Shown here: piece after piece, positions 1 through 7,141 of the stretch
Numbering within the stretch: position 1 is the first letter of the stretch
How the letters are laid out: every line of letters begins with the position of its first letter
Assembly: GCA_008933735.1 (NCBI GenBank)
Contig: WBUL01000009.1
Location: 1 to 64,000, forward strand
Length of the DNA stretch: 64,000 nt
Origin: Anaerolineae bacterium
GTDB taxonomy: Bacteria > Chloroflexota > Anaerolineae > Aggregatilineales > J027
Direction of reading: 5' to 3'
Translations under genes and position numbers: made by a program
The notes under the pieces: model-generated
Told to the model about the DNA's origin: nothing
The model's database searches: none
Seen by the model: only the letters and a program-made list of their open reading frames with translations

Positions 1-1
1 G

Positions 2-208
2 CCACATGGTTACTATACCCAACCCCCGCTGCCCCCGCAGAGTACCCAGGGGACACGCCCTGAATATCTGCGCGATACGGGCTATTACACCCCCGTCAAT
101 CCACCCCAGCTTGATCTGGTTACGATTGCGCTTGGGTTTATCGTTTTTCTGGCGGTTATCGGCTTGATAATCCTCTGGGTCATCGTTTTTCAGGCGTACT
201 ACGGGTAA
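2..208 (+). CDS. C-terminal part of a membrane protein (cut by window edge)
   Basis: An open frame enters the window and stops with TAA at 206-208, leaving 68 codons. The visible part is a Pro/Gln/Tyr-rich stretch followed by one strongly hydrophobic segment of about 24 residues (VTIALGFIVFLAVIGLIILW) that ends nearly at the C-terminus, so the protein is probably tail-anchored or ends in its last membrane helix. The N-terminal domain lies outside the window, so no function can be given. No terminator is evident after it; the ftsH promoter begins about 45 bases downstream. Confidence 0.6.
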   Translation, partial: PHGYYTQPPLPPQSTQGTRPEYLRDTGYYTPVNPPQLDLVTIALGFIVFLAVIGLIILWVIVFQAYYG

Positions 209-251
209 AACAGCCTTTTGTATGAAGTATCTTAGAACTCTGTACCATGTC

Positions 252-280
252 TTGGTGACGATATAGCCCTAGCGTATAAT
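252..280 (+). promoter_or_regulatory. Sigma70-type promoter of ftsH
   Basis: A TTGGTG box at 252-257 is separated by exactly 17 bases from a perfect TATAAT at 275-280. Transcription would begin near 287, giving an untranslated leader of about 60 bases before the ftsH start. The spacing and the perfect -10 box make this one of the clearest promoters in the window. Confidence 0.7.
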
Positions 281-345
281 ACACTCATAGGTGAAAGTCC
301 TGTGTTTTTTCTTGCACGGGATGAACCCAATATGGAGGTCGGTCA

Positions 346-2298
346 TTGAATAATTCACGATACAAGAATGTCCTCATCTCGCTCCTGGTGGTGGTGGGGC
401 TGGGCATCCTGTTGTTTACAATAGCCAACGGGACATCTTCAGAGAATATTTCCATCAAACCACTGGTTGAGGACATAAACGGTGGCCGGGTGGACACAAT
501 CGAAGTTGATGAAAACAAACTGACCGTTGTTTATGATGACAATACCCAGAAAGAAACCCGGCTGAACGATAACGCCGCGAACGTGCCAGAGATTCTTGAA
601 ACGCATGGCGCAAACGCTGAACGGCTGCAAGACATCGATTTTGTCTATAAGCAGCCGAGCAATCTGTTCGGTCTGTTCGGGATTTTAACTGCTCTACTGC
701 CCCTGATCCTGATCGCCGGGTTCATTTACTTCATGGTACGGCAGGCGCAGGGCAGCAACAACCAGGCGATGCAGTTTGGACGCAGTCGCGCTCGTATGTT
801 CACTGGTGACCATCCCACGGTCACATTTGATGACGTGGCGGGTGCGGACGAATCTAAAGAAGAACTGCGTGAAGTGGTGGAGTTCCTCAAAGAACCCGAC
901 AAATTTATCCAGTTGGGGGCACGCATTCCCAAAGGGGTGCTGCTGGTTGGCAGCCCTGGTACGGGGAAAACCCTGCTGGCGAAGGCGGTTTCTGGTGAGG
1001 CTGGTGTGCCATTCTTCAGTATTTCCGGTTCAGAATTTGTGGAAATGTTTGTAGGTGTTGGGGCAAGCCGTGTGCGCGACCTGTTTGACCAGGCCAAACG
1101 TCACAGCCCTTGCATCATTTTTGTGGACGAAATTGACGCGGTAGGCCGTCATCGGGGGTCAGGTCTGGGCGGCAGCCATGACGAACGCGAACAAACCCTG
1201 AACCAGATTCTGGTTGAAATGGATGGGTTTGATACGGATACGAACATCATTATCATTGCCGCCACCAACCGCCCGGATATCCTCGACCCGGCGCTGCTCC
1301 GCCCCGGACGCTTTGACCGCCGCGTGGTGCTTGACCGCCCTGACATGCGTGGACGAGAAGCGATCCTTAAAGTCCACACGCGGGGAAAGCCCCTGGCTTC
1401 CGACGTGGAAGTTAGCACTCTGGCGCGTTCGACACCGGGCTTTGTGGGTGCCGATCTGGAAAACCTGGTTAACGAAGCAGCGATTCTGGCGGCACGTAAA
1501 AACCGCAAAAGCATCTCCATGCGTGATTTAGAAGAAGCGACGGAGCGCGTCGCGCTTGGCCCCGAACGTAAAAGCCGCGTGATTTCTCCAGAGGAGCGGC
1601 GAACGATTGCCTACCATGAAGCCGGTCATGCCATTGTGATGCACATGCTGCCGGAATCGGAAATGGTGGTGCGGAAAATCACGATTATTCCTCGCGGGAT
1701 GGCCGGGGGTGTGACCTGGAGTATGCCCACTGATGATGCCAATCTGGGGACGTATGAACAGTACCGTGATAACATCTCCGGAATGCTCGGCGGGCGGGCA
1801 GCAGAGGAGATTGCGCTGGGGCGCATCACTAATGGCGCAGCCAATGACCTTGAACGGGTCACCCAGCTTGCCCGAACCATGCTTACACGCTGGGGGATGA
1901 GCGAACGGCTGGGTCTGCGAGTCTTTGGGCGCAAAGAGGAAATGATTTTCCTGGGGCGCGAGATTTCCGAGGAACGCGATTATTCTGAGCGCGTAGCGGA
2001 AATGATAGACGAAGAAGTTCATGCCCTGGTGCAGGAACAGTATGAACGCGCCAAGAAAATTCTGCTCGAACAGCGCGAAAAACTGGACTTAATTGCCCAG
2101 CGTTTGCTGGAAGTTGAAACTCTCAGCCGTGAAGAATTTCTGGTGCTGATGGGTGAAAACCCGGATGACTTTGACGAGTCCAACCGCCGCAAGGTCACGC
2201 TCCCCTCCTCCAAACCCAGCGGTGAGGTGAGAGTGGAAGAACCGCCCGTCGGCGCGGACAACCCACCGAAATTGGGTTCAGCACCAACGCCAGCGTAG
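346..2298 (+). CDS. ftsH: ATP-dependent zinc metalloprotease FtsH
   Basis: Membrane-anchored AAA+ protease that unfolds and degrades misassembled membrane proteins and short-lived regulators. The 650 residues have the usual order: membrane helix at about 8-27, extracytoplasmic domain about 30-108, second helix about 109-131, AAA module with Walker A GSPGTGKT (202-209), Walker B IIFVDEID (from 257) and the second region of homology around 305-325, then the zinc protease domain with HEAGH at 424-428. The start is TTG at 346 because a GGAGGT ribosome site sits at 334-339, six bases upstream, and the first helix begins immediately after. The last 40 residues are a Pro-rich tail without a known role. 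It is a single-gene unit with its own promoter (252-280) and terminator (2310-2335). Confidence 0.97.
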   Translation: MNNSRYKNVLISLLVVVGLGILLFTIANGTSSENISIKPLVEDINGGRVDTIEVDENKLTVVYDDNTQKETRLNDNAANVPEILETHGANAERLQDIDFVYKQPSNLFGLFGILTALLPLILIAGFIYFMVRQAQGSNNQAMQFGRSRARMFTGDHPTVTFDDVAGADESKEELREVVEFLKEPDKFIQLGARIPKGVLLVGSPGTGKTLLAKAVSGEAGVPFFSISGSEFVEMFVGVGASRVRDLFDQAKRHSPCIIFVDEIDAVGRHRGSGLGGSHDEREQTLNQILVEMDGFDTDTNIIIIAATNRPDILDPALLRPGRFDRRVVLDRPDMRGREAILKVHTRGKPLASDVEVSTLARSTPGFVGADLENLVNEAAILAARKNRKSISMRDLEEATERVALGPERKSRVISPEERRTIAYHEAGHAIVMHMLPESEMVVRKITIIPRGMAGGVTWSMPTDDANLGTYEQYRDNISGMLGGRAAEEIALGRITNGAANDLERVTQLARTMLTRWGMSERLGLRVFGRKEEMIFLGREISEERDYSERVAEMIDEEVHALVQEQYERAKKILLEQREKLDLIAQRLLEVETLSREEFLVLMGENPDDFDESNRRKVTLPSSKPSGEVRVEEPPVGADNPPKLGSAPTPA

Positions 2299-2307
2299 AG
2301 AACAAGA

Positions 2308-3021
2308 TTAAGGGGCTTCGGCCCCTTGTTTTTTTGTGCCCCTTGTTTCCCAGGGTTCGGGATAAATTGCCCACTGCTGTTCAATTGCGGTTAAGTGTAA
2401 ATTTTCATCAGGATATACCGCAACAGGCATCCCAACGATTGCCAGCATGGGTGCATCATCATAATAGCTGTCAGCATAGGCGGCGCAGTCCTGTAAGCTA
2501 ATGCCCTGTGCAGCCAGATACTGGCGCAGAAAATTGAGTTTGCGCGGCCCAATGCAGGCATCCCCCAGGAGTTTACCCGTCACTTTGCCGTTTACGATTT
2601 CCAACCGTGTGCCGATGGCTCCATCAACGTTCAGGTACTCACAAATTTTCCTGACGCCTCCTTCAAAGAGGACGCTGACCAGAACAACCTGTATGCCCTG
2701 ATCTTTGTATTCGTTCAGGATTTTTAGGACATCAGGACGATAGGATTCTTGCAGGTAAGTGCCAGCGACCCAGCCAAACATTTCATCCAGTTCAACCTGC
2801 GTCCATTTTTTCATCAGGCTGGCAAGACGCTGCATGGAAATCTGGTAAAAGCGTGCCTGACCGAGCAAATACAGGCGGCGCAGGATTCTGATGGGAAGGG
2901 TGGACAGCCGCAGCCATATGACCTTTCTGCGGCTGATTCCGGGATACGCCAAGATGCCATCCCAGGTATGACCGGGAATGAGAGTCCCATCCACATCAAA
3001 AAAAACCAGCCGGGGTGTCAA
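2308..3021 (-). CDS. HAD-IB family phosphatase (phosphoserine-phosphatase-like)
   Basis: Small-molecule phosphatase of the haloacid dehalogenase superfamily. Motif I is FFDVDGTLI with nucleophile Asp9 and acid/base Asp11; a cap region with Arg-rich helices follows; motif II Ser lies in VVLVSVLFEGG, the conserved Lys in GPRKLNFLRQ and motif IV in ADSYYDDAPML. This order fits HAD-IB enzymes such as SerB and 1-acyl-glycerol-phosphate-type phosphatases; the substrate cannot be told. The start is TTG at 3019-3021, forming a TTGA overlap with the stop of the acyl-CoA ligase gene, with GAAGG about eight bases upstream, so the two are translationally coupled. Its C-terminal codons are the ftsH terminator hairpin. 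Coupling to fatty-acid activation suggests a lipid-phosphate substrate, but this is only context. Confidence 0.85.
   Translation of the reverse strand: MTPRLVFFDVDGTLIPGHTWDGILAYPGISRRKVIWLRLSTLPIRILRRLYLLGQARFYQISMQRLASLMKKWTQVELDEMFGWVAGTYLQESYRPDVLKILNEYKDQGIQVVLVSVLFEGGVRKICEYLNVDGAIGTRLEIVNGKVTGKLLGDACIGPRKLNFLRQYLAAQGISLQDCAAYADSYYDDAPMLAIVGMPVAVYPDENLHLTAIEQQWAIYPEPWETRGTKKQGAEAP
2310..2335 (+). terminator. Rho-independent terminator of ftsH
   Basis: A 7-bp perfect stem AAGGGGC/GCCCCTT with a TTCG tetraloop is followed by GTTTTTTT. It begins 12 bases after the ftsH stop. It lies inside the last codons of the convergent HAD phosphatase gene, so those codons are under double constraint. 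In the opposite direction the hairpin is not followed by a good U-tract. Confidence 0.88.
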
Positions 3022-4772
3022 CGAGCAGCCTTCTCGCGGGCTTCCATCTCCATCCGTGCCAGTTCGCGCCGCAGCACTTTGCCGACCGTGGTGCGCGGTA
3101 AATCACTTACAAATTCAAACCGGGTAGGAACTTCATATCGAGCCAGCTTCGTGCCTGCGAATTCTATGAGTTCTTCTGAGGTCAGCGTTTGCCCCTCATG
3201 GAGAACCACCCAGGCTTTTAGGGCTTCCTGCCCCACCTTTTCTGGATGCGGAACGGCCGCAACACCAACTTCACGCACCGCAGGATGTTCCATCAGGACA
3301 TCTTCGACGGCACGCGGATAGACATTAAAGCCACCAATCAGTGCCATGTCTTTCTTACGGTCAACGATGTAAAAATATCCGTCTTCATCCATGCGGGCAA
3401 TGTCACCGGTCATCAGCCACTTTTTGCCATCCTTGTCCTCACGCAGGACATTTTGGGTTTCTGTCGGCATTCCATGATAGCCACGCATGATTTGTGGGCC
3501 GTACATAGCGAGTTCACCCACTTCCCCAACCGGAACTTCCTCATCCGGATTATCCAGAGACACGATTTTCATTTCCATATCCGGCAGGGGCAAACCTATT
3601 GCCCCTGTGCGATTTTCGCCTTTGACCGGGTTACAGTGCGTGGCGGTCGGCGCTTCGCTCATCCCGAAGCCTTCCATTAATCTGCCGCCTGTAATCCGCT
3701 CAAATTCCTCTTTGGTGGCAGGGGGAAGCGGCGCTGACCCGCTGATGCACGCGCGGACGCTGCTTAGGTTATATTTGCCTGTCCGTACCCCTTGATTGTT
3801 GTTAATGGCGTTATACAGGGCAGGCACACCGGGGAAAATTGTGGGTCGGAAGGTGTGAATATTATCCAGCACATCGTCAATGTCGCGGGCATTGGGCACG
3901 ATAATAATTTTACTCGCCATGTTCACCGCTGAAATGAGTACTGCGACCAGACCAAACACATGGAACATGGGAATAGCACCCAGGTACGATTCTTCCGTGG
4001 GATCGCTATCTCCGAATAACCATGCTGAAATCATCAAAGCGTTAGCGACCAGTGCCCTGTGTGTTGCCATCGCTGCTTTGGAAACGCCAGTGGTGCCACC
4101 GGTGTACTGGAACAGCGCCAGATCATCGCCGGAAACCTGTACATTTGGTTTTTTACCCTTGTGCTGTGCCAGCAAATCCTGCATCCAGTGATCCTGGGGG
4201 CGTTTTTCGATCCGGTGCCCGTCTTTTTTCTCTTTCGCAACCGTAAAAAGGAATTTTGCCAGCCCTGGCAAATATTCTTTGATATTCGTGACGATGACGT
4301 GCTGAATCGGGGTGTCCGGCTGGATGCTGGTGATCGTGTTATAGAACAAACTGAGCGTGATGGCAACTTTTGCCCCGCTGTCGTTGATCTGGTGTTTCAT
4401 TTTGTCCGGCGGGTAGGTTGGATTTGTGGCAGCGACTACACCGCCCGCCTTCAATATCGCAAAAAACGTAATCGCAAACTGGACGCAGTTGGGCATCACA
4501 ATGACCACACGATCCCCTTTTTGCAGACCCAACGCGACCAGCGCAGCGGCAAGGGCATCCGCATATTCATTCAGGGTTTTGTAGCTGATTTCATTGGCAG
4601 CCCTTCCTACTACTGGTAAGTGCGCCGAGGCGATGAGCGCCGTGCGATCCGGGTAATTTTTCGCGCTGTTTTCCAGTGTTACGTGAACAGGGTATTCTGG
4701 ATACGGTTGGAGCGAATGAGGAACACCAGGATCGTAACTTTTCAACCAGGGCTTATCCGCATAGGTAACCAT
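3018..4772 (-). CDS. fadD: Long-chain fatty acid--CoA ligase (AMP-forming)
   Basis: Acyl-CoA synthetase of the ANL superfamily that activates fatty acids through an acyl-adenylate. The 584 residues hold the P-loop motif YTGGTTGVSKAAMATH at 223-238, the adenine/acyl motif GRLMEGFGMSEAPTATH, the hinge region TGDIARMDEDGYFYIVDRKK and the C-terminal catalytic Lys in RTTVGKVLRREL. Length and motifs match FadD-type ligases. The ATG start at 4772 is preceded by AGGAGA at good spacing. It lies between a hot-dog thioesterase (30 bases upstream) and a HAD phosphatase (4-nt TTGA overlap), so the operon handles acyl-CoA formation, hydrolysis and a phosphate ester. Exact chain-length preference cannot be read. 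Confidence 0.94.
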   Translation of the reverse strand: MVTYADKPWLKSYDPGVPHSLQPYPEYPVHVTLENSAKNYPDRTALIASAHLPVVGRAANEISYKTLNEYADALAAALVALGLQKGDRVVIVMPNCVQFAITFFAILKAGGVVAATNPTYPPDKMKHQINDSGAKVAITLSLFYNTITSIQPDTPIQHVIVTNIKEYLPGLAKFLFTVAKEKKDGHRIEKRPQDHWMQDLLAQHKGKKPNVQVSGDDLALFQYTGGTTGVSKAAMATHRALVANALMISAWLFGDSDPTEESYLGAIPMFHVFGLVAVLISAVNMASKIIIVPNARDIDDVLDNIHTFRPTIFPGVPALYNAINNNQGVRTGKYNLSSVRACISGSAPLPPATKEEFERITGGRLMEGFGMSEAPTATHCNPVKGENRTGAIGLPLPDMEMKIVSLDNPDEEVPVGEVGELAMYGPQIMRGYHGMPTETQNVLREDKDGKKWLMTGDIARMDEDGYFYIVDRKKDMALIGGFNVYPRAVEDVLMEHPAVREVGVAAVPHPEKVGQEALKAWVVLHEGQTLTSEELIEFAGTKLARYEVPTRFEFVSDLPRTTVGKVLRRELARMEMEAREKAAR

Positions 4773-4802
4773 TATTTGTATCTCCTGCTTAACAACGAAT
4801 AA

Positions 4803-5207
4803 CTAATCACTTTTTTCTGACCACACTTCCCGCCAAGTTTCCGGGATAACAGAAAGCTGGCCTTCTTTGTTGATGCAAATGTGACGGGTACGGGCCTCGA
4901 CCAGCAGCGTATTTTTTCCGGTTTCGTAGATTTTATAGGAAAAAGTAATTCGGCGGCTTTTAAACTCCTCAACTTCAATCCGAATTTTTACCTTATCACC
5001 ATAGCGTGCGGGGGCGATAAACCGTGCTTCAGCCTCGGAAACCACCAGAAAATAGCCGCTGGCTTCAAAATCCGCGTAACTTTGACCGCGCTCACGGGCA
5101 AAGTGGCTGCGGGCTTCCTCCATATACACCAGATAACTTGCATGATGTACCACGCCCATTGCATCCGTTTCAGCATAGCGGACGTAAAATTCAAGTTCGC
5201 TGAACAA
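4803..5207 (-). CDS. Hot-dog fold acyl-CoA thioesterase (YbgC/4HBT type)
   Basis: A 134-residue single hot-dog domain. The signature RYAETDAMGVVHHASYLVYM near the N-terminus carries Asp15, the catalytic Asp of 4-hydroxybenzoyl-CoA thioesterases and YbgC. The protein hydrolyses acyl-CoA thioesters in the cytoplasm; in the same operon as fadD it may balance the acyl-CoA pool. Start is TTG at 5205-5207, with GAGGG about eight bases before it; no ATG exists nearby that would keep the Asp motif. The next gene upstream ends 27 bases away. Confidence 0.88.
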   Translation of the reverse strand: MFSELEFYVRYAETDAMGVVHHASYLVYMEEARSHFARERGQSYADFEASGYFLVVSEAEARFIAPARYGDKVKIRIEVEEFKSRRITFSYKIYETGKNTLLVEARTRHICINKEGQLSVIPETWREVWSEKSD

Positions 5208-5234
5208 CCCGTGCCCTCGCTTCGTGACTCAATT

Positions 5235-6350
5235 TTAACGTAGTTGCGAACGAAGTCGCATGTTTTCGGTCAGATTATCAAATGTCTGATCGTACTGGCG
5301 AGTGACGTTCGACCAGTCATACGCGGCGGCGATGGCGGCAAGACCGGGCCGTGCAGCCGGATTGAGTGCCAGCATCCGCATCCGGTCAATCAACTGCTCT
5401 ACGCTTCCATCATATAATAGATCGTGGTGTTCTGATGGAAGCAAAGTCGGAAAACTGCCGCGTGCGGGCAGGAGGGGTAAGCAACCCATATAAATTGCTT
5501 CTATCATACTCACACCCAGCGGCTCATTTTTAGAACAGGCAACCATTACATCGGCTTTTCGCAGGGCGTCCCCATAATTTTGACCTTCCAGCAGGCCAGA
5601 GAGAATGACACGTTCACCTAATTCCTGCAACAGATTCTCAACCAGTTCCGCTCTGTCCCAGGGATGACCTGCCAGGATCACCTGAAACGGTATCTGTTCT
5701 GCATGAAGCTGGCGCAGAGCTATCGCAAAATCATCAATGCCTTTTTCGTAGGCCCAACGATGATTCCACAAAAAAGTAACCGGTTTTTTTGGGGGGGGCG
5801 GGTCTAAGACAGGATCACCAAAGCGATCCTTGAGATTGATCCCACGCAGCAGAATGCCACATTTCGCCGCAACCCGTTCCAGAATATCATCGGTGTAATC
5901 GCCGCGCTCATCAAGGAATACTTTCAGGGAGCGCAAAAAGTCATCTTTGAGATAGGGCCCATTGAACAACACCCGATCCGCGATATAAGCAGATGTGACC
6001 TGCACAATAGCGCCATTTGACCAGATGAACCCTTCCTGCGGGTAGTTGAGTTGATTTTCCTGAATGTAGATGGCAACAGGCAAGGTATCTAAATAAGGGC
6101 GGGTACATGCCAGAAAAACCGGCGCGCTCACCATCCCATTGAGCAGCACCAGATCAATCGGCGCCAGTGTTTCACGACGGGCTAAAAACTGGTTGGCTAG
6201 ATGGATCGCACCACCCTGAATCCGCCAGCGCCAATCCCCACCCGGCATGGTCAGCCGCGTGAAGTGATGCTGGGAACGGGCGGTGTAACTGTCTATCCAG
6301 TCACGGTGGGCACCTTCGTAATGGGAGTCTGCATACAGAATGTGTATCAA
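5235..6350 (-). CDS. DUF3524/GT4 glycosyltransferase, tRNA-queuosine mannosyltransferase-like
   Basis: The N-terminus (IHILYADSHYEGAHRDWIDS, then GGDWRWRIQGGAIHLANQF, IQENQLNYPQ and ADRVLFNGPYLKDDFL) matches the DUF3524 domain as I recall it from GTDC1, the vertebrate enzyme that mannosylates queuosine in tRNA-Asp. The C-terminal half is a GT4 fold with the donor-site E-x7-E region KNEPLGVSMIEAIYMGCLP. The substrate is therefore plausibly queuosine-tRNA or another nucleoside, not a cell-wall glycan; this is inference from family. I place the start at TTG 6348-6350, which gives a TTGA overlap with the upstream gene and lines up with GTDC1; a longer GTG start at 6377 is possible but adds nine residues that overlap the upstream gene. 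No queuosine synthesis genes are in the window. Confidence 0.72.
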   Translation of the reverse strand: MIHILYADSHYEGAHRDWIDSYTARSQHHFTRLTMPGGDWRWRIQGGAIHLANQFLARRETLAPIDLVLLNGMVSAPVFLACTRPYLDTLPVAIYIQENQLNYPQEGFIWSNGAIVQVTSAYIADRVLFNGPYLKDDFLRSLKVFLDERGDYTDDILERVAAKCGILLRGINLKDRFGDPVLDPPPPKKPVTFLWNHRWAYEKGIDDFAIALRQLHAEQIPFQVILAGHPWDRAELVENLLQELGERVILSGLLEGQNYGDALRKADVMVACSKNEPLGVSMIEAIYMGCLPLLPARGSFPTLLPSEHHDLLYDGSVEQLIDRMRMLALNPAARPGLAAIAAAYDWSNVTRQYDQTFDNLTENMRLRSQLR

Positions 6351-7015
6351 GGCTGCAAATGGAGCGTGCCGCACCACGCTTGCACATTGGTGGATGCCTG
6401 ACTCACCGGAATATCGAAGAAAATCCCGCCCGCTGGATGGACTTCATCCATATCCAGCATTTGAAGTCCTTCAACCCGGACACGCACGGCGTTATAACTT
6501 CCGTCGGGGGTCACATCGACACTGATCGGCGCGGGCACGCGCCCTGGTTCAATGGTCAGAGTCGCGTCGCCCCGATTGAGGGAACCGCCAATAGAGGAAA
6601 ACCGCAGCAGCAGTTGAACAGCTTCCTGCACACCGGAGAGCTTATCCAGACCGATTTGAATACGCCCAGGTTTTCGGGTTCCCAGGGACTGCGGCGCAAC
6701 TGCCACGAGGTCAGCCTGGAGTCCGTGATGTTGCCGCTCCTGACTGCCCCCCTGCTGATGTGCTGCATCGTAAGCCAGCACATCGTTAATGGCCTGACGC
6801 CCTTTTTCAGTCAGGAAATACACATAGTTATCCATGTTCAGATAACCTTTGGTGACAAGGCCTCGAATGGCTTTGCCGACACCGATATCACTGAGACCCG
6901 TTCCTTGAGCCAGTGTGTCTTTATCGACGCCGTCGGTCTGGCTGCGTCCCAAAAAGCGCAGTACATCCAGGGCAGTTAGCGGGATTCGAGTAAGTTCAGG
7001 GGGAAGCTGTTGCAT
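6347..7015 (-). CDS. Winged-helix domain protein, possible transcription regulator
   Basis: 222 residues. The first 75 or so form a winged-helix pattern (TALDVLRFLGRSQ, DKDTLAQGTGLSDIGVGKAI, RGLVTKGYLNMDN, YVYFLTEKGRQAI) like MarR/PadR or archaeal-type HTH domains. A polar Gln/His-rich linker at about 85-110 leads to a C-terminal half that is beta-rich with no family I recognise. It is first in a minus-strand operon and overlaps the glycosyltransferase gene by 4 nt, so it may regulate that operon. ATG start at 7015 with GAGGTGAT just upstream. Confidence 0.65.
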   Translation of the reverse strand: MQQLPPELTRIPLTALDVLRFLGRSQTDGVDKDTLAQGTGLSDIGVGKAIRGLVTKGYLNMDNYVYFLTEKGRQAINDVLAYDAAHQQGGSQERQHHGLQADLVAVAPQSLGTRKPGRIQIGLDKLSGVQEAVQLLLRFSSIGGSLNRGDATLTIEPGRVPAPISVDVTPDGSYNAVRVRVEGLQMLDMDEVHPAGGIFFDIPVSQASTNVQAWCGTLHLQP

Positions 7016-7050
7016 ATAATCACCTCAATTGACCGGGCAAAACATGTACC

Positions 7051-7079
7051 AGTTTAAACAAATCGACTTAACGGGGCAA
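7051..7079 (-). promoter_or_regulatory. Promoter of the 7015-2308 operon
   Basis: On the minus strand TTGCCC (7079-7074) is followed after 17 bases by TAAACT (7056-7051), giving a leader of about 30 bases. The same pair TTGCC(A/C)-17-TAAACT occurs before the kinase-receiver gene at 30195-30223. Its -35 box abuts the -35 box of the divergent comEC promoter. Confidence 0.5.
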
Positions 7080-7080
7080 A

Positions 7081-7109
7081 TTGCGATTTTGTTATCGACA
7101 GTTTAATAT
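7081..7109 (+). promoter_or_regulatory. Promoter of comEC
   Basis: TTGCGA at 7081-7086 and TAATAT at 7104-7109 are spaced by 17 bases. The start point would lie near 7116, 26 bases before the GTG start of comEC. Back-to-back with the divergent promoter at 7051-7079. Confidence 0.5.
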
Positions 7110-7141
7110 AAAGAGAGACTATTCTGAAGGGCGAACCTTCT

